NCBI RefSeq assembly: GCF_021440195.1
Contig: NZ_JAJTSZ010000001.1
Coordinates: 1,364,001 to 1,428,000 of the forward strand
DNA: 64,000 nucleotides
Direction of reading: 5' to 3'
Source: Dyadobacter sp. CY356
GTDB lineage: Bacteria > Bacteroidota > Bacteroidia > Cytophagales > Spirosomataceae
Shown: piece by piece, positions 37,548-46,306 of the stretch
How the letters are laid out: the number at the start of each line of letters is the position of its first letter
How positions within the stretch are numbered: the first letter of the stretch is position 1
Notes under the pieces: model-generated
The model's input: the letters and a program-made list of their open reading frames with translations, nothing else
Told to the model about the DNA's origin: nothing
Database searches by the model: none
Translations under genes and position numbers: made by a program

Positions 37548-37946
37548 ATGGCCAAATTGGAAGTCTGGGCAAATATGCCCGTCAAAGATGTTGAAAGGAC
37601 CCGTGATTTTTTCAAACAATTGGGTTTTAAAGTAAATGGCTCTGATGAAAGCCTGGAAATAGCTAGCTTTATTTTCAGCGATGACCATTTTGTTATCCAC
37701 TTTTTCAGACAAGACATTTTCGAACAATCCGCAAAAAGTGCGGTTTTTGAAACATACAAGGGTTCAGAGATTATGTTTACTATCGGTGCTGAGAGTCAGG
37801 CGGCTGTTGACAGTTTTAAGCAGAAAGTCATACAAGCTGGCGGTAAAGTAGTTACCGAGCCAATGAATATACCCGAGGGTTATAATTTTGTTTTTGCTGA
37901 CCCGGACGCTCATCTGTGGAACGTATTTTATCATAACCCGCAATAG
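37548..37946 (+). CDS. VOC (glyoxalase) family protein
   Basis: I place the start at the ATG at 37548 (MAKLEVWANMPVKDVERTRD), where the family normally begins; the frame is open further upstream. The 132-residue protein is a single VOC domain with FFKQLGFKVNGSDESLEIAS, FIFSDDHFVIHFFRQD and the closing VFADPDAHLWNVFYHNP. It belongs to the branch close to PhnB-like and lactoylglutathione-lyase-like proteins. It precedes a frameshifted SnoaL-like gene by 82 bases in the same direction. Confidence 0.87.
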   Translation: MAKLEVWANMPVKDVERTRDFFKQLGFKVNGSDESLEIASFIFSDDHFVIHFFRQDIFEQSAKSAVFETYKGSEIMFTIGAESQAAVDSFKQKVIQAGGKVVTEPMNIPEGYNFVFADPDAHLWNVFYHNPQ

Positions 37947-38028
37947 GGTCCTTTTATGCGAAATGCGAAGAATCGTCATTTAAATAACTGTATTGATCGA
38001 TGACTAAACTCATTAAAATTCAAGAGGT

Positions 38029-38453
38029 ATGTCAAGTCAGGAAGAAATAGAGAAACTGGTCCGTCAACAGGAACGGGCTGTTCAGCTAAAAGATATCGAT
38101 GGGGCAATGGCTCAGTACCGGGAGGATGTGGTTTCTTTTGATGTAGTTAACACATTGGACAAAGTGGGCGTCTTGGCCTGCCGCGAACGTTTGGCAAGCT
38201 GGCTTTCGCAGTTTCCGGCAGAATTTTCTTACAGTGTAGAACAACCCACTATCGTGGCTAGCGAATACATTGCCTTTTGTTATTCCTTCAACCATGTTAA
38301 AGGAGTGCTGGCCGGTGGTGATGAAATTGATATGCGCTGGCGATCACTCTTTGTTTTCAAAAAGTGCATGATCAATGGATGATTACCCACGAACATAGCT
38401 CAGTGCCATTTGATCCTGAAACGGGTAAGGCGTTAATAAACCTGGAAAAGTAG
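38029..38453 (+). pseudogene. SnoaL/DUF4440-like protein with a frameshift near its end
   Basis: The frame from ATG 38029 encodes the N-terminal helix EEIEKLVRQQERAVQLKDID and the cone-shaped beta sheet of a SnoaL-like domain (AYREDVVSFDVV-like QYREDVVSFDVVNTLDKVGV, FAFC-like AFCYSFNHVKGVLAGG). At an A5 run (38359-38363) one base is missing; the expected ending KVHDQWMITHEHSSVPFDPE and GKALINLEK lies in the next frame up to a TAG at 38453. As written the protein stops early at 38382 after only two aberrant residues, losing about 30 residues including the final strand. Confidence 0.75.
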
Positions 38454-38890
38454 ATTCTAGAAAAGACAATCATGATTGGCATCATCGGAAACCGGCAAGA
38501 AAACACAGCAGTCTACAAAGGTTTACCATAACTTCATGCCCTATATCAGCGTCCTCGGTGATATTAAATCGTACTTTAACATATTTGACCTGAAAATTAT
38601 AGAATAGTTCTGAACGGTTTTAAGAAATATTTTGCACAGGCGGGTTCATTCAAATTGTCGTTAGAATATTCTTTTTTACAGTAGCTGATTAACAACTGTC
38701 AAAGTTCTTGATAACCTAAGTCATGGGCGTTTAACTATCTAAATTGTAAATAGATATATTGTACTGGCTGTATTGGCCTGCCAAGAATTGTGAAGGTGCT
38801 TTTTTTGAGATAAAGTTGGATACCTTTTTCACGGATTTGGATAATCGCCGCCTTAAAATGCTTCCTAAATTTGTGCTTTAAACTTTTATT
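38454..38890. other. Intergenic region without a supported gene
   Basis: Short broken frames only. The long minus-strand frame at 38735-39115 overlaps the alcohol dehydrogenase gene and is a shadow. Confidence 0.4.
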
Positions 38891-39931
38891 ATGATAGCAG
38901 CAAAAGGATATGCGGCCCAAACGGCAGAAAGTCCACTGGCGCCCTGGCAATTTGAAAGACGCGATATAGGCGCACATGATGTACAAATTGAAATTTTGTA
39001 CTGCGGAGTTTGTCATACTGACATCCACCTGATTCGCAACGAATGGTTTCCCGGTATCTTTCGGATGGTTCCCGGTCACGAGATTGTCGGGCGAATCACC
39101 GCAGTTGGCGCTCATGCCAGAAAGTTTGTCATAGGCGATTTGGGCGGGGTAGGTGTAATCGTGGATTCATGCCGCGAATGCCAGGATTGTAAAAATGGTC
39201 AGGAGCAGTTTTGCTCAGTGGCCCCGGTTCAAACCTACAACAACCTGGGCCATGACGGTTTGCCTGTATACGGGGGATATTCGAACACGATCGTTGCCAA
39301 CCAGGACTTTGTGCATCACATTTCGCAAAAGCTGGACCTGGCAGGTGTGGCGCCGTTGCTTTGTGCTGGGATCACGACCTACTCGCCGCTGAAAAGATGG
39401 AATGTTGGCAAGGGTAATAAGCTGGCTGTTGTCGGTTTAGGCGGATTGGGGCATATGGCTGTTAAATTTGGTAATGCTTTTGGGGCAGAGGTAACAGTGC
39501 TGAGTACTTCTCCGGGCAAGCAGCAAGCTGCAAAACAGCTCGGCGCGTCCCATTTTATTATCTCAAGGGATGAGGAACAAATGAAGGCGGCTTTTAAAAC
39601 CTTCGATTTTGTGCTGGATACCGTTTCGGGGAGCAGCGATGTCAATCCTTATCTTGCCATACTTAAAACCAATGGGATTTATGTAAATGTAGGCATGCCG
39701 GCCAAGCCCTGGGAGGTGAGCTCCTTCTCATTGGCGACTGGCAATAAGGTGATTGCTGGTTCTGGCGCTGGCGGTCTGCCGGAAACGCAGCAAATGCTGG
39801 ATTTTTGTGCGGAACACGGAATTGTCTCTGACATTGAACTGATTGACATCAAAGATATCCATACTGCTTTTGACCGTATGCAGAAGGGCGATGTCAGATA
39901 CCGGTTTGTCATTGATATGAAAACTTTGTAA
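38891..39931 (+). CDS. Zinc-dependent alcohol dehydrogenase, YahK/cinnamyl-alcohol-dehydrogenase type
   Basis: The 346-residue protein has the catalytic zinc ligands in YCGVCHTDIH (Cys41) and PGHE (His63-Glu64), the structural zinc cysteines in DSCRECQDCKNGQEQFC, and an NAD(P)-binding Rossmann motif VVGLGGLGHMAVKFG near residue 178. It belongs to the CAD branch (YahK, YjgB) that reduces a range of aldehydes, usually with NADPH. One segment is unusual: the sequence GDLGGVGVIVDSC differs slightly from the usual GVGxxVDSC. The AraC-type regulator gene starts nine bases after its stop, so it may be self-contained with its regulator. Confidence 0.93.
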   Translation: MIAAKGYAAQTAESPLAPWQFERRDIGAHDVQIEILYCGVCHTDIHLIRNEWFPGIFRMVPGHEIVGRITAVGAHARKFVIGDLGGVGVIVDSCRECQDCKNGQEQFCSVAPVQTYNNLGHDGLPVYGGYSNTIVANQDFVHHISQKLDLAGVAPLLCAGITTYSPLKRWNVGKGNKLAVVGLGGLGHMAVKFGNAFGAEVTVLSTSPGKQQAAKQLGASHFIISRDEEQMKAAFKTFDFVLDTVSGSSDVNPYLAILKTNGIYVNVGMPAKPWEVSSFSLATGNKVIAGSGAGGLPETQQMLDFCAEHGIVSDIELIDIKDIHTAFDRMQKGDVRYRFVIDMKTL

Positions 39932-39940
39932 ATTTAGTAA

Positions 39941-40837
39941 GTGAACAAGCCATACCTTATCAATTCCATATCCGAGCAGCACCGACTGCTCGGATTGGCC
40001 AAGCCCAAACATCCGCTGATTAGCGTTTTCCGCCACGAAGATGCTGCTTTCGACGTTTTGACCGAACTGCAGCATTTTACCTTAAATTTCTACTGCATTT
40101 CCATAAAAAAGGATTATGATGGCAAGTTGAAATACGGGCACCGGCATTACGACTTTGATGAAGGAATGATGGCCTTCATCTCCCCCAATCAGCTGCTGAT
40201 GAAGCTAAGCCCCGGCACAAAGCCGCCGGGTGGCATTACATTAATGTTTCATCCAGATTTTATAGCCAATACGCCACTAGCAGCCAGGATCAGAAACTTC
40301 CATTTTTTCTCGTACGAGCTCGATGAAGCCCTGCATTTGTCTGAGCAGGAAGAAGCGATAATTGAAGGCATATTCTCCGGCATAGAAAGTGAATACCAAA
40401 GCGGAATCGATAATTTCAGCCAGGAAGTGATGATTGCCCAGATTGAGCTCTTGCTCCAATACAGCAGCCGGTTTTATGCCCGTCAATTCATTACCCGCAA
40501 AGTGGCCAACGATGAGATACTGACCCGCCTGGAAAATGTCCTTGACCAATACTGGAGTCTTCAAAAAGGATTGCCAACGGTCCGACAAATCGCCGAAGAG
40601 TTAAACTTGTCCGCTGACTATCTTAGCGATATGCTCCGTATTACTTCGGGTCAGACCGCCCAACAGCATATACAGGCCAAAGTGATTGAAAGGGCAAAGC
40701 AGTTGTTGACTACTACCGACTTACAGATCAGTGAGATCGCTTATCAGATGGGTTTTGAGTATCCCCAGTCTTTTCACAAACTTTTCAAGAACAAGACAAA
40801 AATGTCTCCAATGGAATACCGGTCTAGCTTCCATTAA
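39941..40837 (+). CDS. AraC family transcriptional regulator
   Basis: The 298-residue protein begins with GTG at 39941 (MNKPYLINSISEQHRLLGLA). The N-terminal part is a sensor of the cupin-like type (TLNFYCISIKKDYDGKLKYG, YDFDEGMMAFISPNQLLMKL), and the C-terminal part has two AraC helix-turn-helix motifs (TVRQIAEELNLSADYLSDML; LQISEIAYQMGFEYPQSFHK) ending in TKMSPMEYRSSF. It lies nine bases behind the alcohol dehydrogenase gene, which it probably regulates; this pairing is common in Bacteroidota. Confidence 0.92.
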   Translation: MNKPYLINSISEQHRLLGLAKPKHPLISVFRHEDAAFDVLTELQHFTLNFYCISIKKDYDGKLKYGHRHYDFDEGMMAFISPNQLLMKLSPGTKPPGGITLMFHPDFIANTPLAARIRNFHFFSYELDEALHLSEQEEAIIEGIFSGIESEYQSGIDNFSQEVMIAQIELLLQYSSRFYARQFITRKVANDEILTRLENVLDQYWSLQKGLPTVRQIAEELNLSADYLSDMLRITSGQTAQQHIQAKVIERAKQLLTTTDLQISEIAYQMGFEYPQSFHKLFKNKTKMSPMEYRSSFH

Positions 40838-41357
40838 CAATATATGTACGCTACCTGTAAATTGCCGCATACATATGAGGTGATACTGATCCAATAATAT
40901 TACTCATTTTCTGGCACTCGAACATATTCAAGATTTCTAATTTTGCTTGTCCCATTTTGGTCTTCACAGAACCTTTCTGTATAATGAATATCATCTAGAA
41001 TTTGCAAGACTTTTTATCTTCTAATCTTGGAGCTTGGCCTTAATTCACTTTTCTACTTGAAACAGACGCTTAAAAAGGGATCGATCACATATCCGGAAAA
41101 TTGTCTGGATCAACCAGGCTTCCAAAGAAAGTTCTTTCATTTTTCCAAACAAGGATAATGCCTAGGTGATAAAGACATTTATAGCTGACGGTGCAAACGC
41201 AATTAACCTGATTACCGCCAATGCAGCAAGTGAAATCGCTCCCATCTGCACGCTGCCGGTAGATAGCTGGGCTGTACTTGCAATGAAGCTTGGGCCAAAT
41301 TTAATAATCAATAATTCCATCTTGCTTTTGCATTTGTAAAATCTTTAACCTTATTTT
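40838..41357. other. Intergenic region with a decayed coding fragment
   Basis: Between about 41164 and 41340 a plus-strand frame without a start reads VIKTFIADGANAINLITANA, then AASEIAPICTLPVDSWAVLA, and ends with LGPNLIINNSILLLHL and a stop. It has the composition of a real protein but I cannot assign it. Upstream I see nothing. Confidence 0.35.
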
Positions 41358-41376
41358 GTCTATAAGTTTAGTAGAT
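41358..41376. promoter_or_regulatory. Candidate operator, GTCTAT-N7-GTAGAT, before the sulfatase operon
   Basis: GTCTATAAGTTTAGTAGAT is one copy of a 19-base inverted repeat also found before the desaturase gene (52297), yceI (61877) and the DoxX/TlpA-like pair (63620). It lies 74 bases before the first sulfatase start. A TAATTTTC at 41413-41420 is one base off the Bacteroidota -7 element TAnnTTTG. Confidence 0.5.
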
Positions 41377-41449
41377 TAATGAACGGCTTTGAACCACCCG
41401 TAAGCTGGAATCTAATTTTCAACAGAACATTCCAATTTTAAGGAGTCAG

Positions 41450-43228
41450 ATGATTTTAGAGAAGACTTGGTTCAAATATTCCCTTATTCTGGGTTCACTG
41501 CTTGCTTCAACAGGTAATGCCCCGGTCATTGCCCGAAAAAGCGTGCGTCCAAATATCCTTCTGATCATGACCGACGATCAGGGTTACGGCGATTTAGGCT
41601 TTACAGGCAATCCTTATGTGAAAACACCAAATATCGACAAGCTGGCAGCCCGCTCAACTAGGCTGACCAATTACCACAATTCTCCCGTATGTGCGCCAAC
41701 CCGGGCGAGCCTGCTTACAGGGCGTTATCACCAGCGGACAGGCGTACACGATACCTACAATGGAGGTGCTATCATGGCGGCAGAAGAAATTACGCTTGCA
41801 GAAATCCTGGGAAGCAATGGTTACAAAACCGGTATTGTAGGCAAGTGGCATTTGGGTGATAATTATCCGTTCAGAGCGCTGGACCAGGGCTTTCAGTACA
41901 GCCTGGTGCATGGCGGCGGCGGGGTAGGGCAGCCGGGCGATCTGATCGAGAATTTCGTGCGACCAGATAGTAGCTATTTTAATACGGTTTTGACAGAAAA
42001 TGGCCGGAAGCTGGAAAGCAAAGGTTATTGCACTGACGTTTTCACTGATTATGCATTGAAGTTTTTGAAAGAAAACAAATCTTCGCCCTTCTTTCTGTAT
42101 GTCTCATACAATGCGCCGCACACACCTTTGCAGCTTCCAAAAAAGTACGGGGACATGTACCGCGACCTGAAATTTGATCAGGATTTTGACAAACAAAAAG
42201 ATCATGCGTGGGCGAAAATGACTGATGCCGATAAAGAAGCCGCCCGGAAAGTGTACGGTATGGCGACCAGTATCGACGATAATGTAGGCAGGATCCTTCG
42301 GGAACTGAAAGATCAGAAACTGGAAGAAAATACCATTGTGATCTTCCTGACCGATAACGGGAATCAACAATTACGCTTCAATACCGGCTTTCGTGGATTA
42401 AAAGGTACGGCTTATGAAGGCGGAACAAGAGTTCCATTTCTGGTATCAGGGGCAGGTCTTTTTCAGCCTGATAAAGACGTAAATGCATTGCTGGCCCATG
42501 TGGACCTGCTGCCGACGCTATTGGAAGCCACTAAGATCGGTTTGCCCAAAAACATCAAAACGGACGGAGAATCTGCGTTGGGCATTTTGCAAGGGAAGTC
42601 CGGGCCTACTGACCGAATTCTCTACAACTCCTGGAACCGTGGCTGGCCGGAACCTTACCGGAATGCGGCTTTTTACAAAGGAAAATACAAACTGACGGCA
42701 GTCGACGCAGAGGAGAGCAACGAAAATTCATTTGGACTTTTCGATTTAGATGAAGATCCATTTGAAAAAACCAATCTTGTCCAAACCAGTCCGCAAATAG
42801 CAAAAGAGCTCAAGAAAGGTCTGGACAGCGTATTTGCAGACATTGCTGCGAGCCCGAATCTGAGTGCGCGAAAGATCATCGTCGGCTCTCCCAAAGAGCC
42901 GGTTTCGATATTGACGCGTCAGGATCTGGGCGGGACATCGCTTACGAACTGGCTTGCGGATAAGGCGACAGGTTACTGGAACATCTCGGTGGCTGTGGAT
43001 GGGTTTTATAACTTCAAAGCAATCCATATCAAATCCTTGCAGCCAGGGACACGCGCAGTTCTCAGGATTGGAAATACGCAGAAAAGTATTGTATCAAAGG
43101 AAGAAAAGGCTTTCATCAACCTTGAAAAAGTATTTGTCAGAAAGGGAGATTACCTGGTTGAATCGTGGTTTGAAGGATTTAACGGTGTTACCGGGCCCTA
43201 CTATCTTGAGGTGAAAAGGAATGAGTAA
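41450..43228 (+). CDS. Exported sulfatase (arylsulfatase-like), first of the operon
   Basis: The 592-residue protein has a signal peptide and the S1 sulfatase fold: metal-binding NILLIMTDDQGYGDLG, the active-site motif CAPTRASLLTG (Cys81, to be matured to formylglycine), IVGKWHLG with catalytic Lys and His, and TDNGNQQLRFNTGFRG with metal ligands. A C-terminal extension of about 100 residues (VRKGDYLVESWFEGFNG) looks like a small beta domain. An AAGGAG at 41440-41445 lies five bases before the ATG, a rather strong ribosome-binding site for this phylum. It hydrolyses a sulfate ester outside the cytoplasm. It is followed by three more sulfatases in the same direction. Confidence 0.93.
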   Translation: MILEKTWFKYSLILGSLLASTGNAPVIARKSVRPNILLIMTDDQGYGDLGFTGNPYVKTPNIDKLAARSTRLTNYHNSPVCAPTRASLLTGRYHQRTGVHDTYNGGAIMAAEEITLAEILGSNGYKTGIVGKWHLGDNYPFRALDQGFQYSLVHGGGGVGQPGDLIENFVRPDSSYFNTVLTENGRKLESKGYCTDVFTDYALKFLKENKSSPFFLYVSYNAPHTPLQLPKKYGDMYRDLKFDQDFDKQKDHAWAKMTDADKEAARKVYGMATSIDDNVGRILRELKDQKLEENTIVIFLTDNGNQQLRFNTGFRGLKGTAYEGGTRVPFLVSGAGLFQPDKDVNALLAHVDLLPTLLEATKIGLPKNIKTDGESALGILQGKSGPTDRILYNSWNRGWPEPYRNAAFYKGKYKLTAVDAEESNENSFGLFDLDEDPFEKTNLVQTSPQIAKELKKGLDSVFADIAASPNLSARKIIVGSPKEPVSILTRQDLGGTSLTNWLADKATGYWNISVAVDGFYNFKAIHIKSLQPGTRAVLRIGNTQKSIVSKEEKAFINLEKVFVRKGDYLVESWFEGFNGVTGPYYLEVKRNE

Positions 43229-43285
43229 AGGAATGAGCTGGCGATATTGGTTATGATTTTGCATACCCATTAATGTTTTTTATAA

Positions 43286-44716
43286 ATGAAAATTCTTAAA
43301 AATGCTGCTATTGTGTTGTCGCTGGCTGGCTTTTTCGCAGGCGGAACTTTTGCACAAAAGAAAAAAGTGCAACCGCCCAATATTGTTTTGATTGTTTCGG
43401 ACGACCACAGTGCGCCTTTTTTGGGAAGTTACGGGTATCCTGAGATCAAAACGCCGAACATTGACAAGCTGGCGAAAGAGGGGATTCTGTATCGGCGTGC
43501 ATATACCACAGCCCCGCAATGCGTGCTTTCACGCGCAGCGATCATGACCGGCCGCAATACGCTGGATGTGCAGATGACGCGGTTTTCAGCTCCTTTGGAT
43601 AGATCGGTTACCGCTTATCCTGAGCTGCTTCGGAAAAGTGGCTATCATACCGGGATACTGGGACGAAATTTTCATTTGGATGGAAACCGCCGGGTGCCTG
43701 AAACGGTCGATATCTTGGAAAAATATGGTTTGGAAACATTTAAAAACCGGGTCGATTATCTGAAGGTAACCGGTAACCGGGACAGCATTTTCCAGCAATA
43801 CAGCGAGTTTCTGGACCAGGCACCTAAAGGAAAGCCGTTTTTTGTCCAGGTAGGTTACAGCGATCCGCACCGGATTTTCAATGCAAAGGATTTTGAACCC
43901 AATCCGCAGCACATTTCATTGCCCAAACATTGGCCTGATACCAAACAGGTGCGTGAAGATTTTGCGGCATATCTTGGTGAAATACAAAGACTGGATAGCG
44001 ACGTAGGTCGTGTTCTGGACGATCTGGGAAAACGCGGATTGGCAGAAAATACGCTCGTCATTTTCATTGGCGACAATGGGGGCGCGCTGCTGCGCGGCAA
44101 AGGTACGCTCTACAATCTGGGTCTGAATGTGCCGCTGATCATCAGGCATCCGGGGTTGATTAAACCAGGACAGACCAGCGATGCATTGGTTTCGGGCATT
44201 GACATTGCGCCAACCTTGCTGAATGTAGCGGGAGTGGTTATTCCGAAGGAAATCACAGGAAAAAGTCTGGTCCCCTCGTTTCAGGGAGCTTATGCGGGCC
44301 ACGATTACATCTATGCCGTTCGCGGGGCGCATGGACAGGCATTACCTTACAATTCAGCTGATTTTGATCTCGGCCGGACGGTTTTTAACAAGAAATATAA
44401 GCTGATTTACAATGCGATCTGGCAGATTCCTTATTATCCTGTCGATTTTGCAACGCAGCCTTTCTGGCTCGACCTGAAACAAAAACATGCGGAAGGTAAA
44501 TTGGAAGAAAAGTACGATAAGCTGCTTTTCGCGGAACGCAGGCCGATGTTTGAAATTTATGATGAACAAAAAGACCCGGATGAAATCAATAACCTGGCCG
44601 GTAAACCGGAAATCCGGGAGACAGAACATCACCTAAAAGCACTTTTGCAGGAATGGATGATCCTCAACCGCGATTATTTGCCTTTGCCCATAGAACCTAC
44701 ACAAGTTGCACCCTAA
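43286..44716 (+). CDS. Exported sulfatase with atypical active-site motif CVLSR
   Basis: The 476-residue protein has a signal peptide (to TFAQ, residue 24) and the sulfatase core: NIVLIVSDDHSAPFLGSYGY, then APQCVLSRAAIMTGR with Cys79, a GRNFHLDG segment in the place of GKWHLG, and IGDNGGALLRGKGT. The maturation motif for formylglycine is normally C-x-P-x-R; here the third residue is Leu81 instead of proline. The Lys of the GKWH motif is also changed (LGRNFHLDG, Arg). It may be processed poorly, act differently, or be non-catalytic. It is transcribed with its neighbours (57 bases after the previous stop). Confidence 0.88.
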   Translation: MKILKNAAIVLSLAGFFAGGTFAQKKKVQPPNIVLIVSDDHSAPFLGSYGYPEIKTPNIDKLAKEGILYRRAYTTAPQCVLSRAAIMTGRNTLDVQMTRFSAPLDRSVTAYPELLRKSGYHTGILGRNFHLDGNRRVPETVDILEKYGLETFKNRVDYLKVTGNRDSIFQQYSEFLDQAPKGKPFFVQVGYSDPHRIFNAKDFEPNPQHISLPKHWPDTKQVREDFAAYLGEIQRLDSDVGRVLDDLGKRGLAENTLVIFIGDNGGALLRGKGTLYNLGLNVPLIIRHPGLIKPGQTSDALVSGIDIAPTLLNVAGVVIPKEITGKSLVPSFQGAYAGHDYIYAVRGAHGQALPYNSADFDLGRTVFNKKYKLIYNAIWQIPYYPVDFATQPFWLDLKQKHAEGKLEEKYDKLLFAERRPMFEIYDEQKDPDEINNLAGKPEIRETEHHLKALLQEWMILNRDYLPLPIEPTQVAP

Positions 44717-44731
44717 TTATTGCAGATCCCG

Positions 44732-46201
44732 GTGAAGATAAAAAAAATATATCACCTGATATTGCCGCTTGCGCTGGGCTTGTCAGTTAGCACGAGTTAC
44801 GCACAGCAAAAAAGCAAACCAAACATTGTCGTGATCCTGGCCGACGACCAGCGTGCAGATGCACTGGGGGCAACAGGAAATACGATCATCAAAACCCCCA
44901 ATTTGGACCGGCTTGGAAAATCAGGGATCCGATTTTCCAATTGTTACGTGATGGGCGGACACCATGGTGCGATCTGCGCACCGAGTAGGGCGATGCTGAT
45001 GAGTGGGAAGAGCCTGTTTCATGTGTACGACGTGCTGACGGGCATCCATACCATGCCTATGCATTTTGCTGAAAACGGTTATGAAACGTTTGGGACAGGT
45101 AAGTGGCACAACGGTGCGGAGACTTTTGAAGCATCGTTCCAAAAAGGGAAATCCGTGATGCTGGGCGGTATGAGTGACCATTTTCAGGTTCCTGTACGGG
45201 ACCTGGATTCAAATCGCAAATTGAGTAGTCCTGTTTTAAAGGGTTTTTCAACCGATATCTTTACAGAAGCGGCTTTGTCGTATCTGGATGGATATGCGAA
45301 GGGAAATCGAAGCAATCCGTTTTTTTGTTACATAGCCTATACCGCCCCGCACGATCCGCGCTCGCCCCGTGAAGATGATATTGGCATGTATCAGGCACGA
45401 AACATACCATTACCCGGGAATTTCAAAAAGTACCATCCGTTCAACTACGGCGAAATGCAGGTAAGGGATGAAAATCTGGCACCCTGGCCGCGGACACCGG
45501 AAATAGTGAAGGAGACCTTGGCCGATTATTATGCTTTGATATCCCATCTGGATGTGAAAGTAGGTGAGGTGATTCAATCCCTTCGGGACAAAGGGCTTTA
45601 TGAAAATACGATTATCGTCTATGCAGCGGATAATGGGCTGGCAGTAGGTAGTCATGGCCTGCTGGGCAAGCAAAGTCTGTATGAGCACAGTATGAAAGTA
45701 CCTTTCATTATTGCCGGGCCAGGTATTCCGAAAGATCAGGTTTCGGACGCGCTGGTTTATCTATACGACATTTTTCCGACGCTCAGCTCGCTTTCCCGCC
45801 TTCCAAAGCCAGATGCGATTGACGGGTTGAGCCTGGCTGATGTGATCAGCGGAAAATCGAAAAGTGTCAGGGAAAGTCTTTTTACAGCCTACCGACATTT
45901 TGTGCGTGCCGTGCGGGACCGGGAGTGGAAACTGATCCGTTACCCCGAGCGGGATTACACCCAGCTTTTTAACCTCAAAAAAGATCCGCTCGAATTGGAT
46001 AATCTTGCCGGGAAACCGGTATGGGGGGATAAGGAACGCCAGATGAAAGACCTGCTGCTTCAATGGCAGAAGCAGACCGGCGATACATTATCCTATACAG
46101 CCAGAACAATCCTCCCTTTGGAATACGAACCTGAAAAATACAAACAACAAATGGACAAAAGCCAGCCGAAATATACCGAGGATAAATATTTTAAGAAATG
46201 A
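44732..46201 (+). CDS. Exported sulfatase
   Basis: There is no ATG; the frame offers TTG at 44720 and GTG at 44732. I prefer GTG because it begins an ordinary signal peptide (MKIKKIYHLILPLALGLSVS). The protein of 489 residues has the sulfatase motifs NIVVILADDQRADALG, ICAPSRAMLMSG with Cys82, a GTGKWHNG catalytic segment, and AADNGLAVGSHGLLGKQ. The C-terminal KLIRYPERDYTQLFNLKKDP is typical of choline-sulfatase-like and glycan sulfatases in Bacteroidota. It starts 15 bases after the preceding stop and is surely in the same operon. Confidence 0.9.
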   Translation: MKIKKIYHLILPLALGLSVSTSYAQQKSKPNIVVILADDQRADALGATGNTIIKTPNLDRLGKSGIRFSNCYVMGGHHGAICAPSRAMLMSGKSLFHVYDVLTGIHTMPMHFAENGYETFGTGKWHNGAETFEASFQKGKSVMLGGMSDHFQVPVRDLDSNRKLSSPVLKGFSTDIFTEAALSYLDGYAKGNRSNPFFCYIAYTAPHDPRSPREDDIGMYQARNIPLPGNFKKYHPFNYGEMQVRDENLAPWPRTPEIVKETLADYYALISHLDVKVGEVIQSLRDKGLYENTIIVYAADNGLAVGSHGLLGKQSLYEHSMKVPFIIAGPGIPKDQVSDALVYLYDIFPTLSSLSRLPKPDAIDGLSLADVISGKSKSVRESLFTAYRHFVRAVRDREWKLIRYPERDYTQLFNLKKDPLELDNLAGKPVWGDKERQMKDLLLQWQKQTGDTLSYTARTILPLEYEPEKYKQQMDKSQPKYTEDKYFKK

Positions 46202-46204
46202 AGC

Positions 46205-46294
46205 ATGGCATTCCGTACTAAAATCGTTCGGGAGAAAAAAGGCGGCGCATCCAAAGCTGAGATCGAGAAAGTACTGAAACGACAGACACTCTAA
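46205..46294 (+). CDS. Very short open frame, 29 aa
   Basis: ATG 46205 opens a 29-codon frame (MAFRTKIVREKKGGASKAEI and KVLKRQTL) three bases after the sulfatase stop and 12 bases before the next gene. It is strongly basic. It may be a tiny gene, a relic, or chance; no family is recognised. Confidence 0.25.
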   Translation: MAFRTKIVREKKGGASKAEIEKVLKRQTL

Positions 46295-46306
46295 TGAAAT
46301 AATTGA

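Noticed and set aside
17342-38453. Mobile element or prophage as the cause of the decay zone
   Set aside because: No transposase, integrase, long terminal repeats, tRNA insertion site or phage genes were found; decay without visible mobile elements is the simpler description.
38735-39115. 126-codon minus-strand frame overlapping the alcohol dehydrogenase
   Set aside because: It is antisense to the start of a clear zinc dehydrogenase gene and its protein looks random; it is a shadow.
41164-41340. Pantoate-beta-alanine ligase remnant
   Set aside because: The ending LGPNLIINNSIL is only vaguely like the C-terminus of PanC; similarity is too weak to name it.
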